NCBI RefSeq assembly: GCF_032854445.1
Contig: NC_088295.1
Span: 72,942,028 to 73,006,027, forward strand
Source: Liolophura sinensis
Lineage: Eukaryota; Mollusca; Polyplacophora; Chitonida; Chitonidae
DNA length: 64,000 nucleotides
Direction: 5' to 3'
Of the stretch, positions 47,371 through 59,419 are shown piece by piece. Position 1 is the first letter of the stretch; the number at the start of each line of letters is the position of its first letter. The position numbers were made by a program, and so were the translations under genes. The notes beneath the pieces were generated by a model. It ran no database searches. It was not told the origin of the DNA and saw only the letters and a program-made list of their open reading frames with translations.

Positions 47371-49230
47371 GATCACACAGCATGTCAGACGTAGACGTAT
47401 ATCTAGGAAGCAATCTTACGTTCAGCGGTCACAAATCATCTACAACAGACGACAGGTGTAATCTTTGTGGTAGAATTACTACAAACATTCGGCGACTGGA
47501 GTATAAACGGCGTGCAGTTGACAAGGAATTTGTGGAGAGTTATATGATTAGTTTATACAGAATGGCATCTTAAGAACTAACTAACTCCAACTTGATAGAC
47601 AAAATTGAGCCATAGATCTGAACAAACACTAGAATGTAAGGGTGTTTTGATTCCTAAAAATTCCTAAATGTGGCTAGTCAGTCTTAATTCCTAAATGCGC
47701 TAAAGTCAGTCTTATTTTCTCAGTTTTGCGGAGGACGTGTTATGTAATAGATTTAATGTGTTTCAAATATATTGTCGTTTAACACTTTATCTGTGGGAAT
47801 CGGCATCTTAATCTCCACATATAAAAGAGGCAAAAACACAAACCTTGCAGTAATAAAACGGAATTTTTAGTATTATATGGTAGCCAGTTATAACGACTCA
47901 GCTCTTGGTCTTTACATTTGTGGTGAATTTTGACGTCAAGCTCGTGACCTGAATGGCTTCATGGTTTAAGTCATTTGGACATCTCAGGAATTCATTCTCA
48001 AAACAAAGGCTCTGCTAAGCCATGCGTGACTACATTGTCAAAGTGGTAGACGGGTCTGACGTTGCATCCACGAAATCTACAATTTCAAGCGCTCTGATGG
48101 GAACAGCACGCTTCCGAACGCGGGGAAAAAGTCGAGCAGTGGCACGAATGATAACAAACAGAGCCTGATAACAGAATTGCCGTTTTGGTCCTCACACCAA
48201 TTGCGCTCAGAGGACAACTGTAACAGTAGGCCCTACTCTAGAGTTACACCCCAGAAACTGTTCCTTCAGGCTAGTTGGTAGACAACTTCGTGTCTGTAAC
48301 AAGGCACGCCTTCATTTGTAAATATTTTTTCCTACGACAGAAAACAAGACGAGGCTCTTGGAAGATTGATGTCTAATAAGTCTTGGCATATTACACACGA
48401 AAGAGCTTTTCCAGACACTTTGATATCTTACCCACAACGCATGTTCTAATACTGAAAGCTCTTCAACAAAGTCTGTAAACTGCTGATTTAGGGTAATAGC
48501 CTTCGGGTCAGGTATTATAACTCACCCTGTCTAACATCTATGAACGGGGTAAAGTGTGAAAACACGAGAAGACCAGTCAAGCTTCAGTTAGGTCACGTCT
48601 CAAAGCGAATCAGGTCGGGGTTGTATACGGCAATTGGGAGATTAGCGGAGGTGTTTTATAGGTCATGTCCGAGTCTGATAGGGACGGCTTGTTCATTAGA
48701 TTGTCATACATTTAGCTTACGCTGGCAGTGTACTAAGGCTTGAAGACAGTTCGACCAAGATGTATGCCTCATAAACTACCGTGAAGAACTCAGCAGAAAA
48801 CAGTCAATCGGCTTAACCCGTGTGAGGCACTTAACCTCAGTGAAACATGTCAGACTATATATGTCTATTTACCAATCGATGGGAATTACAGCATCTGGCT
48901 CAAATGACACCAAAAAAATTGTAACGCTTTTTGTTAAAAATCCCTGAATTTAGTACTGCGTATAGGTTAATTTTACATCTTAACACCCATGACTTCACAA
49001 AACTTATTAAGGGAAAATTTTATCGCATTATTTCGTCATATTTATCTACAAACATTATCTTGTCGTCAATATATGAGGATAATAAATTTCTTTACTTATT
49101 CAATTGCTTGTATGAATGCTCGTGATCAACTATCAACCTGTTGTAAGTCACTGAACTTTTCAACGTAAGACATGTACATCAGTTTGGTGGAAAACAAATG
49201 GTCTTCAACGAATTTTAGTAATTCGGTCAC
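47371..49230 (+). repeat. Long-repeat block R, copy 1
   Basis: It begins GTCAGACGTAGACGTATATC and matches 53895-54030. TAAGAACTAACTAACTCC resembles the 51070 region. CATGCGTGACTACATTGTCA matches 55780. CAGAGGACAACTGTAACAGT matches 56010. A 63-codon frame at the start contains CNLC; the 53.9-kb copy retains the similar CNIC but its frame differs, so a decayed coding origin is possible but unproved. Confidence 0.65.
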
Positions 49231-49234
49231 GTAA

Positions 49235-49432
49235 CAGTCGTTGAACGCTTGTTATCATCTATGTCCACGGATCAGTGAGGCCAGGGCAATTCACAAAGTA
49301 CAGTCGTTGAACGCTTGGTATCACCTATGTCCACGGAGCAGTGAGACCAGGGCAATTCACAAAGTACAGTCGTTGAACGCTTGGTATCACCTATGTCCAC
49401 GGAGCAGTGAGGCCAGGGCAATTCACAAAGTC
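49235..49432. repeat. 66-bp tandem repeat, three units
   Basis: CAGTCGTTGAACGCTTGGTA and the following text restart at 49235, 49301 and 49367. As the period is a multiple of three, both strands stay open; this is not evidence of a gene. Confidence 0.95.
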
Positions 49433-49980
49433 CATTACGTCTTGTATACGACTGTCTTGGACAGCCAAGGGAGTTATATACAATACGTATCGGGCAAACC
49501 CAATTCCTCTTTAGAAGATGATAAAACACTTCGTCAGTTTAAAATTAACATTAGGTTCACATTTACTGCCACCGTTACTAATTGCTATTGCGTTTTGGAC
49601 GAATGCATTTAACACCAAAGACGAAAACGTTTCAGTAACCTATGCAGATATGCTAGGACAAAGGGTTAGCATACGCGTGTGAATGAGACTAGCTCACAGT
49701 TTGGTCTGTTTCTCACAGGGGAATTTGCTGTTACGAACGAGGCACATAACAGTCTCCAGACTACTCGCCAAAGCTTCGCTTATCTTAACAGTAACATGAG
49801 CCATTCAGCATTACATCACTTTAAATGCTTGTGTTAAGCCTTTTTATTGACTTATTAAGAAGTATAGATGGATTTTTTTTAACCAAAGTTCCCTTCTCCT
49901 TTCTTCTGGATTTTTCACGGTGTCTATGGTTACGCTGTTGGTAAAATTTTACCGTCTGATCTCAACCATCTTCACTGTTT
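49433..49980 (+). repeat. Intergenic DNA with block S copy 1
   Basis: About 49640-49960 (GCTAGGACAAAGGGTTAGCA, TTCTCACAGGGGAATTTGCT, TTCACGGTGTCTATGGTTAC) resembles 58860-59145. Confidence 0.5.
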
Positions 49981-50640
49981 GACAACAATGTGCAATCCTT
50001 GCCAGAATAACTGACTACAATCTCTATCGCTGTATCCACACATTTCTCGATGGATTTAAATCCACACATCTCCCCATGTCCCGCGAAATTTCGTCAGGGA
50101 ACTGTTATTTCTCGTACAGTTATGGATAAACGGTTAAAGCCTATTAAGCCAAATAACTCTAGTGTGTATATAATTAAAGACATACAACGTAGAGGGTAAC
50201 AACAGATAGCTAGCAAATGATCACTCGTAATCGTTGAAATACGACCTCCTGTGAATTTACCTCAGTCAGGGTTTTATTCTAACTGTTCATGTAAATATAT
50301 AAATGGTAGCAATTTACACGCCCCCTACCACCAGGGCACAAGCAGAATTAGGTACAAAAAGCGGTGAGGTTCATTGCAATATACTAGACGCCAGTGACCT
50401 AGAAATACTCAAAATACTCTGTTTTTATCACATCTAACATACAATAACATTAAAACAATGCAAAGGGACCAGGCCCTGGGGATGCTTAGTTCATGAGTAG
50501 AATCCTGGCTTAGGCCAGAATACAGTATAATTAAAGACGCACGCCACAAAGAGTAAAACCAATTTAGCGTGATAGCTGGCAAAATGGTCACACGTAACCG
50601 GTGAGCTCGGGGTTTTAATCTAACTGTTCATCTAAGCTTT
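49981..50640 (+). repeat. Blocks M (copy 2) and P (copy 2)
   Basis: CCAGAATAACTGACTACAAT and ATGTCCCGCGAAATTTCGTC match block M near 45260. ATTGCAATATACTAGACGCC and ACAATAACATTAAAACAATG match block P near 38060-38130. A further partial P start (GTGATAGCTGGCAAAATGGT) stands at 50571. Confidence 0.65.
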
Positions 50641-51050
50641 CGTCCACCCGAACGTAACAGTGTTAAACCACCAGGGCCTTACTATTGGATCGGGACTCGT
50701 TGAAAACTTGTTCTGTTAATTATAAACACTACATTTAGACTTTTCAATCATTTTGGTTTTAGTATGCAAGGCTGTCATGTTATAATTTTAGATGTATCCA
50801 AAGAATCAAGTTCCCCAATATAAATTCATGTTTTCAGCATCTGGAGGATATAACAGTTTGGCGAGCCAGTGTATTGAACAGCCCCAGATGAGCGGAAATA
50901 TATCTAGTATCGAAAGACCAAGGCAGGAATAATCACTCAATGTCTCATGCGGATGTTGTCGTGCAATTTTCTGCTGGGCGACATATAAATCATCTAAATA
51001 AAGGGTTCTGTTGATATGGGCTTTCCGGAGTTACAGTTAAGTGAATAGTA
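50641..51050. other. Intergenic DNA, nothing recognised
   Basis: No gene or array. Confidence 0.4.
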
Positions 51051-51789
51051 TGTCAAGACAGAAATCTCAAGAACTAACTTAATACCTCCGAATAGGTGAA
51101 ATGGATCTGTAAATTTGAATAAATACTGGAATATAAGAGTCCTAAATGTAGCCAAGGAATGTTTTATTTTCTCAGATTTAGCGGATTATTTCTTTGCGTG
51201 GAAGATTGGAAGTGCTTCTTGCATTTCGAATCCATTAGTCCGCTCTTACGACGCTGCCTAATGGAGAGAGATGTAAACGGCCGTCTTCATTAGAAGACTC
51301 TCTTTGATCAACAAATACTCAGATCCCGCTTTTCATGCTGTACACAAAGAGAAATGTAATGCCAGGAGAATACACGAGAAGAAGCTGGGGTACGTGAAAA
51401 CCGCTGGTCAAGGCAATTCAAAGCAAGCGGCATTTAATGACTCAAAACTAGAACCAAATACATCCACATTCCATGCAGATTTGGAAAGTACTACACAAAC
51501 AGAAAATCTTACATGAAATTGAAACCATATAACGATCAAATTTAATAAAACTGTTCCTTAATGGCATCTAGGATGTCAGCCCGATGGTTCGCCCATATCT
51601 ATGCAAATAAAAATATACTCTTTAGCACCTTTCTCACAAAATTAGCCAAGTGAGCTCTCAGCACTGTTTGAGGAATTCTATTTAATACGACACGTTTTAC
51701 ATAATTATACAGCCACTAATCACTTGACGGCTTTGTCTCTTATATTTCATGGTGAATACTCATAATGACCACATCAAGTTAACGTCTTG

Positions 51790-51826
51790 AAGAGAGGTAA
51801 GAAATTGTTTTTTTCTTACCTCTCTT
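51790..51826. repeat. 15-bp inverted repeat (stem-loop)
   Basis: AAGAGAGGTAAGAAA (51790-51804) pairs exactly with 51812-51826 around a 7-nt T-rich loop. No gene lies immediately upstream, so a terminator or RNA role is not supported. Confidence 0.75.
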
Positions 51827-52290
51827 ACCTGTTGATCCCAAAATGATCAGTCATTGACCAGATGAGTCCTATCCGTAGACTAGAAACAATGTTGCCACAT
51901 GCAAAAGTCGACAGGTAACACTTACACGTGGCCTGTTTACCGTTTTTATTTTTTTTAACTTAATTATTTCACGGTGTATTGGACATCTTAGGTTTTCATT
52001 CTCGTAACAAAGGCTCTGGCGAAAACCACACCTGGCTATATTACCAAAGTGTTAGCTGATTTTCTGTAATTATAATGTTGCATCCAAGCTGCAGCCTAAA
52101 ATTATAAACACTCCCCCGGGAAAAATTCATTGTCAACTCAAATGTTAACAAACGGAACCGAGTAACAGAGTAGATGTTGTCGTCCTTAGGAGAGATCACT
52201 CCAGTTCCACCCAAAAGTGACTTGTAATAGTATTATCCGAGATATATTTCAGAAGCTCTTTGCTCCTGGCTGGTCGACAAACATCTACAT

Positions 52291-52560
52291 GTGGCCTTGG
52301 CCGATGTGATTAGCGTGCCAGCGCGGCGCAATTACCCGAATCTCACCAATGCGGTTGCTGCGAGTCGCTGTTCAAGTCCAGCTCATGCTGGCTTCCTCTT
52401 TGGCTGTACGTGGGAAGGCCTGTCAGTAACCTGCGGATGAATGTGGGTTTTCCAGGGGCTCTGCACTGTTGCCTCTCGCTATAATGCTGGCCACCGCCTA
52501 ATGAGTGAAATATCTTTGAGTACAGCGTAAAACACCAATCAAATAAATAAATAAATAAAC
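52291..52560 (+). mobile_element. SINE family 2, nearly full length but diverged
   Basis: The head TGTGATTAGCGTGCCAGCGC and B-box region GCGAGTCGCTGTTCAAGTCC lead to GGAAGGCCTGTCAGTAACCT and a CAATCAAATAAATAAATAAA tail. No clear target duplication was found. Confidence 0.85.
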
Positions 52561-53600
52561 AAGTGACCACTAACACCTTCTACTATAGATCATGTTTCCC
52601 CACCACACAAAAAACAGAAGTACCCTGGAAAGTCGCTGGCAGTTCAGCAGTGTTTAAGTATGTTATGAACGAAAGAACGTCCCAAGAGACTTTGACACCT
52701 TACAAATCTTACCATACTGATACTGGTCAAGAAAGCCTCCAAACGAATAAATTATACTCGATATAAGGCGATATCCTATCAAAGCGTTCGGATCAGGTAG
52801 AATCCTTCACTCTATCTAATGAACTGTGTTAAAACGGAAAAAATATACAAAAAAACCCCTCAAGAGTACCAGTCTTTTAAGGTCTGGGTTATGTACGGCA
52901 GTTTTAACGGCCAGATCCGGGGCAGACAGGCACCGTGTCTTGATTAAATTGTCATACGTTTAGCTCACGCTTGCAGTGGATTAAAGCTTGAGAAGAGTTA
53001 GATCAAGATGTATGTGTCTTCAATTGTCGTTAGGAAATCAGCAGAAAACAGTCAATCAGTCAGAGTGACGTGAGAGAACTTTCTCTTGTTCCCTATTTAT
53101 CTGTTCATTCATCTCACAAAATGCAGCGATATTGTTTACAAGGTCTAACTAATGTGACCCCTTTACCAATTACAACGCTTCTTCGTTAAATCCTTAGAAA
53201 CTACGTCGCTACAAACGTTGAATTTGATATGCGAGTAGGAAAACATGAAATTTATATGATATACATTCTTTGTATCGTGCATATCACACAAAGGCTGTCT
53301 TAACACTATAAGAAATATTACATGTAACGCGAAGAGGGGTTCTTGTTTGCCAGGCTTAGGACGATGGAGGGCTGTCGACAAACCCAATATTTCTGTAGAT
53401 AGTGAAACATTTAAAAAGTACAATCTAACACAAGTGCATGTACAAGACAAGCATTTACCACCGCCACTACTGATTTCAAGTGGTGTTTTTTTTTTGTTTC
53501 TGTTTTGTGTTTTTTGTGTCATTTATGACTATTTTGTCTTTAATACATTGATAAGTGACATAAAAATCCACCGCTTGCAATGGAATCAGGAATTGTATAA

Positions 53601-53885
53601 AATAATTTCAGTACCGTTAGCCACACAATTCCCAATTCCACACAAAAAGGAATATATCATTCGTAGTTCTATCGTAGTATCCTTTGTTAGTTAGTTAACA
53701 ATTTGCAGGGCAGAATTCTTTTTATTTGTCTCTTCACAATGAGCAAGCAGAACTGTGAAGATTGAAAACATAGAAGACTGGGAAAACACTGGACTTCACA
53801 GTTCGTTATGAGAAACTATAAAGGATGTTCCAGCGCGATGACGTGGTCATGAAATATGGAAAGATATCTGCTGTAGGGAGGCAAG
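53601..53885. other. Intergenic DNA, nothing recognised
   Basis: Short stretch without supported features. Confidence 0.4.
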
Positions 53886-54510
53886 GCCAGTGATTATCAC
53901 ACAATATCTTCTCGTATGTCCAGGAAGCAATTTTACTTTGGGTGGTCACAAATCGTCTAAAAACCGGCGCAAAGTGTAATATCTGCAACGGAATTACATT
54001 AGAGTACAACGAGTGCAAATGTATTTCCGGAAAGACAGTGATAGTTTGCGAAGTTTTATGAAACTGTCCCTTGATGGCATTCTATCATTTTGTCCTATTT
54101 TATCATCCATTTCTAGCCTGAAGAAATACACAATGTAGTAAACTGGGTATTTCTGCAAACACGAGACATTCTTTCTACACTTTATCTTGTACAACCCTCG
54201 AAATAATTGTCTGTGTCATTCGAAGTCTCAAGAAAAAAGAATGAGACAAAAACATGAAAAGTTGCCCTTCAAGGCTTTTTTGTTGTATAACAACTTATCA
54301 CATGACGGCTCTTGTCACGTACACCTCTTTGTATGCGGCCTTGTCCATGTACAGACCATAGAGGTAACGAGTCGATCACTGGTATGACAATGTTTGTACC
54401 AAGGTGGTTACCCAGTGACAAAAAAACGAACTTAAAAGAAACCAGACGGCAGTGCAGGCCAAAAGTCTTCCAGGTAACATATGTGTTGTTTTCACCCATC
54501 CAAATGCCAA

Positions 54511-54512
<2 letters not shown>
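53886..54512 (+). repeat. Long-repeat block R, copy 3, left part
   Basis: GTCCAGGAAGCAATTTTACT and GGTGGTCACAAATCGTCTAA match 47400-47440. CACATGACGGCTCTTGTCAC matches 51721. The block is broken here by the LINE and resumes near 55700. Confidence 0.6.

Positions 54513-54605
<93 letters not shown>
54513..54605. repeat. (TA)n microsatellite, 93 bp, at a LINE 3' end
   Basis: Uninterrupted TA dinucleotides. On the minus strand it directly follows the LINE 3' end (a polyadenylation-like AATAAA at 54614-54609), so it probably grew from the tail of the insertion. Confidence 0.97.
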
Positions 54606-54608
<3 letters not shown>

Positions 54609-55695
54609 TTTATTTCAGGCACATAGTCCATAATAATACATAATAAAGAAGAATAGAAAAGAAACTTGGAAGAGCTGCTGAATAGCGTCTACCTATAGTT
54701 CAGTATAACATCCGATGACAGAATGGTCCTCCATAAATGGCTATGGCTATAATAGATCCTCTCCTTGAATCTAAAGATAGCTTAACGCAAAACCTCCCCA
54801 AATGATGGAACATTATAAATGGCAGATAACGCTGGTACTGGAACTATATCTATAGTGAAGAAACCATTTGAAAGTATCGTTGAACCTGATTCGTAAGTTG
54901 TGGAGCCTTAAAAAAAAACTTTTTGACAGAGATGGAACACATAGAAAATTTACGCAAAAGCATGTTGGCACGAATACACAATTTCTTTTTCTGAGAGTCA
55001 ACATGATAGTCGTCGGTAAACTCAATGGTGAGAATATGACCCAAGTATGTGTAGGAGTGTACACAGTCTAAATTGATGTCACAAAACATAACACAAGGTG
55101 GTTTAAAAACGTCACCAGTTGGGGCGACAATCACACAGTGACTTTTTTAATGTTGTAAATTATATCGTTATGTTCTGCGTACGAAGAACAGCGAACAAGG
55201 GGTATTTGCTGAGAAGTTTGCCGAAGGACACACAAGGCACAGGTCATCTGCATATAGCAAGTGATTAATAAAACGGACTCCAATATTACAACCAACACCG
55301 GCACCCGACAGATTAATGTCAATGTCCTGCATGTATAGAGCAAATAAATAAGGAGAAAGAAACCGCCTTTCCTGATACCTTTACGTACCTTTAGCTTAAA
55401 AAAAATCCAACGGTTGACCCTGTCGCATGCCTTACTGCCATCTAAAAAGCATATACAAAATGGCCTGCCTTGAGACCGATAAAAGTTAACAACTTCCTTC
55501 AGTACGTAAACAAACTGATATGTGGAATTGCCAGTTATAAATCAAACTGATAATCAGGGCTATATAGATGGATTTCACATAGTTGTAGGATGTAACATTC
55601 TAGTACTTAGGCAACAGTAATCGAGCGGTAGTTATCCGAAGACGCAATGTCCCCAGATTTTTTCCTAAGAATAGGCGATATAACGACGTGCGTCA
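54606..55695 (-). pseudogene. Decayed non-LTR retrotransposon (LINE), 3' half of reverse transcriptase
   Basis: A LINE reverse transcriptase copies its RNA at a nick in chromosomal DNA. On the minus strand, in order, I see a GDIASSDNYRSI segment (about 55660-55620), the catalytic LLYADDLCLVCPSAN segment (YADD at 55254-55243), SSYAEHNDIIYNIKK, and then VHSYTYLGHI with KLCIRANMLLRKFS (about 55060-54930). These lie in different frames with several stops and frameshifts, so the copy is dead. The 5' part and endonuclease domain are absent, as expected of 5' truncation. The 3' end carries AATAAA and meets the (TA)n tract. It interrupts long-repeat block R. The family is Jockey/CR1-like by general appearance, but the clade is uncertain. 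Confidence 0.85.
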
Positions 55696-56295
55696 GATCA
55701 GGTGACAAAGTAAAATGGATGAGTGAGTTGAACATCTTAGTATTCTGCTTTCATAACAAAAGCTCTGGTGAAAACCATGCGTGACTACACTGTCAAAATG
55801 GTAAAGACTTTTCTCAAGTCTTATGTTGTGTCCAAGAAACCCGCAATTGTAAACCCTCTGCTGGGAACGGGGCGATCGTGAAAGGGAGAACAAGTCAATC
55901 AGTAAGGCAAATGGTAAATAACGGAGTATAACAACAGAATTGCACATTTGATATCTGTTTAGCGTTCTTGTTTTCAATGGAATTACTTCCTCGCCAGAAA
56001 TACATTCAGAGGAAAACTGTAACAGTACTACTAGAATTGTATGCCAGAAACCTGTTTCCCCAGGCTAGTTGGTAAGCATGTCTGTAACCACTCCTGCCTT
56101 CTTTCATATGTCTTATTTTCCTCGGGAGAAAACAGTACGAGATACGTTATAATGTATAATGAAATAGCTTCGCTAGAGGCTTTGCTACCTTACTCATCTT
56201 GCAATCTTAATTTGACCAATCTACGTCCATGCCAGCAAATTATCGTTAGCCGACGGAGAAATTGATCCAGAGGAAAGTTGTAACAGCACCAGCGC
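55696..56295 (+). repeat. Long-repeat block R, copy 3, right part
   Basis: AACCATGCGTGACTACACTG and CAGAGGAAAACTGTAACAGT match 48015 and 48209. A short local duplicate of the latter (CAGAGGAAAGTTGTAACAGC) stands at 56267, just before the giant inverted repeat. Confidence 0.6.
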
Positions 56296-57917
56296 TTTAC
56301 AGTACTTTCTACACAAACTTTATACAATATGTCTATGGCGTGATTAGCGCCTTATCACAAAATGAATTAAACATACTCTTTAAACTTTTTTAAATGGAGC
56401 GAAAACACTAAAACGAAGTATATATCAGATGAAAGACCATTCAAAAACTGATCCCTAAAATAATTCGATTTATTTTTTTCGAATTTTTCCAGCCGAGCAA
56501 AACATTAGATTCTACGAGTGGCTATAGTGAACGAAAGGTTATCAGTGACGTCGCCTCAATATATTTAGCTTGAAATATCGCGTTTCAAGGCCCATTCGGC
56601 GAATGCATTCGTAAATCTATATGTATATGCATTTTAATGATGAAATCTAGCAGCCTATGTAAGCTGAGTGGCCAAAACATGATATGACGTCATTGGTCCC
56701 AATGTTATCAGAAAAGACCACCCTAAATCCAAACTTTGAATTGTATTTTACTAGGTTGAAAAATGCGAAAACAATAAACCTATTATTTTGGGCATCTTTC
56801 ATCTGACATGTTCTTCAACTTAGTTTTTTTTTGGCTTTTAATATGTTCAAACAGCGAGTTGTCTTCCATGACACAAACAGTTCAAGGCTTTTAAGATTCC
56901 CCAGTCAACGTTCACACTACATTGGCATGGCGTAGCGTTTATCAACCTTATGCTTTCGGAAACAATGTCTTTATAACAACCCATCATTCAAATAAAGTTA
57001 AGACTTCTAGATGTCTTCTGATATGTATCTGACTTTGAGTGGGCAATCAAATGTTCAGTTTTATGCGAGGTTTCACATCGACCTCTTGTAGTGTAGACGA
57101 CGGCAGATGTTCAGTGAACTTGAAATGTCATGAAAAACATGGTATTGTTTTGTAATAATGCAGTCTACCATGCATGTGACTTCAGATCGTTGTGAATCAC
57201 GAATACTTTATAATATATTATTGATAAAAAGAAAGGTCGTATTTGGCTTACAAGATGCATGATTCGCTTTCAGTCAGTCATATTGTTTCCACTACCGAAT
57301 AATGCATTGTGGGAATCTTTGAGCGGTCTCATTTGCATATCTGGTGGCTGACAATTTAGACCGGTGACTGATTTCGCATTCGAATTATTTTAATTGAGAT
57401 TTTTCGGAAATGTAGGCCCAAGTTAGGAGTCAAATGCAACTCAATTTTTTTATTTAGCTGAAGCAACTCAAATATTCTGAATTTGTTTTGCCAATATGTC
57501 TCTTTGACGCGGTTTGCGCACTACAACAATGTTATCATTAAGTTAATTTAACGTATTACATTATACAAACCAATCACTCGTAATCTGGTTACAAAATAAA
57601 CAACAATAAAATAAGTATCTTTTGGTTAAAAAAAATAGATGTAAAAAAAATATGTAAGCAAAAATAACCTACATGAAAAAGCACGCTAAAACCTAATGAG
57701 TATGACATGACATCGATTATTGGAGAATACAAGAATGTAGGGTCTACCGTCAGACCAACAAGAATACCAAATGCATCATCGGCGACAATTTTCCATTATC
57801 TATTCAGATTTTTGTAAATCCTAAGGGACCAGGGACCAGCTCCACAAAGATTTATTAGCTGTCAAGCCTGCCATTAAAATTATTCTGGACCGAAACCGCA
57901 TTAGTTTTGTACTGAAA
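56296..57917 (+). repeat. Giant inverted repeat, left arm (1,622 bp)
   Basis: It is nearly identical to the reverse complement of 59420-61040, with only scattered single-base differences seen by eye. It is AT-rich and non-coding, with no long frame. The ends TTTACAGTACTTTC and GTTTTGTACTGAAA share an inverted CAGTAC, which could be a minimal terminal inverted repeat. Neither arm shows a convincing target duplication. Confidence 0.92.
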
Positions 57918-57925
57918 ACATTTAT

Positions 57926-58150
57926 ACTTTATACAATATGTCTATGGCGTGATTAGCGCCTTATCACAAAATGAATTAAACATACTCTTTAAACTTTTTT
58001 AATTGGAGCGAAAACACTAAAACGAAGTATATATCAGATGAAAGACCATTCAAAAACTGATCCCTAAAATAATTCGATTTATTTTTTTCGAATTTTTCCA
58101 GCCGAGCAAAACATTAGATTCTACGAGTGGCTATAGTGAACGAAAGGTTA
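57926..58150 (+). repeat. Third, partial, direct copy of the arm's outer end
   Basis: These 225 bp repeat 56317-56541 in the same orientation with hardly any change, starting eight bases after the end of the left arm. At one differing site it agrees with the right arm (TTTTTTAATTGGAG) and not with the left (TTTTTTAAATGGAG). Confidence 0.92.
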
Positions 58151-59164
58151 ATTCGATTTATTTATCATTTTCATTAACAGAAAACAATATATGGGTATGA
58201 GAAAATTGTTGGCAATTATTCAGTTCCAAAGTCCAATAAGCCTTGATGTGTTATGCACAAAACAGCCTTGATACCTTACCCTCTCTGTTACCTTGACGCA
58301 TCGATGTTAATTAAAGCCTCTGGCCTAGAGTTTTTCCAGATCTCTTGACAATTGTTACTTGACAAAGTTCTTTGCAACAAAGATTAAATTTGCTGTTCGA
58401 ACGTAAGGAATGCGATTTTCATGTGACGTATTCGTCACTCAATGATTATCTTGTTGTCAAGAGCTAAATAGTATTAAATATCAACGAAAGAGATCTTATT
58501 TAATTGATAGCGGTTATTTTTTGAGCAAAGAAATGGGAGCGCTGGGAATAAACTGAACATTTTGTGGGAAGACAGTTGATCTTAAACGAACTTTAAACTG
58601 CGCAAAGGTCACCGTGCGCAGGGAAATTCACAAACACTTCGTTTCTGCATTGTTTACACAACCAAAGATAACGGAAGGCTGCAGGCAAAACTGCTTCTAT
58701 AAATAGGTAAATGGAGTACATACGTATTTAAAGGTGACGTAAGATCCACAATTACCATAAACATGATTGATTCCCATCGTTGCTAATAAATGTCATTGAT
58801 GAATGTATTTAGAGTCAAACACAAACATGCCTAATCATCGGGAATCTAGTATGACATACGGCTAGGACAAGAATTCGAAGGAGCCTAGCGCATATTTTTG
58901 TGTGAGTATTTCTCCCAGGGGAATTCAGTTTTACATTGCCATCGCATGCTATGCTCATTAGTATTCATTTTTCCAGAGATAATCGTCAGAAGCTTGAAAG
59001 TAACATATTCATGAGCCAAAGAAACTTTTCATCAGAATGTCTGCATCAGATATTGACGTGTGATTAAAAAGATTTATTCTTGTTACCAAAACCTCGGATT
59101 CTTTTCTACTGAATTTCTTCCACGGTTTCTAAGATTATGCCATTGGTGAAGTGTGAACCTCGAA

Positions 59165-59400
59165 TCTGTGACCGAGGTGGCTTGCGTGACAGCGAGGCCC
59201 AAAGACCTCTCACCAATGTGGTCGCTGTGAGTTCAAGCCCAGCTCATGCTGGCTTCCTCTCCTCCGTACATATGTCAGCAACCTGCGGATCGTCGTGGGT
59301 TTCCCGCGGGCTCTGTTTCCTCTCAACATAATGCTGGCCACGGTCGTGTAAATGAAATATTCATTATTACTGCGTTAAACACAGTCAAATAAATACATCA
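59165..59400 (+). mobile_element. SINE family 2 inside the spacer
   Basis: The head is diverged (GACCGAGGTGGCTTGCGTGA). The B-box region GGTCGCTGTGAGTTCAAGCC is well kept. The 3' end is GTCAAATAAATACATCAAAT. The copy is older than the one at 45767. Block S sequence precedes it without a break. Confidence 0.85.
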
Positions 59401-59419
59401 AATCTTAATACTAGTCTTA

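Larger units (their letters stand above)
51051..53600 (+). repeat. Long-repeat block R, copy 2
   Basis: TCTCAAGAACTAACTTAATA, CACTTGACGGCTTTGTCTCT, GGCTCTGGCGAAAACCACAC and TTTAGCTCACGCTTGCAGTG follow the same order as 47570-48740. A SINE family 2 copy interrupts it at about 52290. A 70-codon frame at 51304 has no recognised motif. Confidence 0.65.
57918..59419. other. Spacer of the giant inverted repeat
   Basis: It contains a partial third arm copy (57926-58150), about 670 bp of unrecognised DNA, block S copy 2 (about 58820-59145), and a SINE family 2 copy. The sequence shows no gene. Confidence 0.7.

Noticed and set aside
49241-49612. Repeat-containing frames on both strands
   Set aside because: The 66-bp period is a multiple of three and keeps any frame open. 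Neither strand has other support.
54312-54643. Frames encoding long Ile-Tyr repeats
   Set aside because: They are translations of the (TA)n microsatellite.
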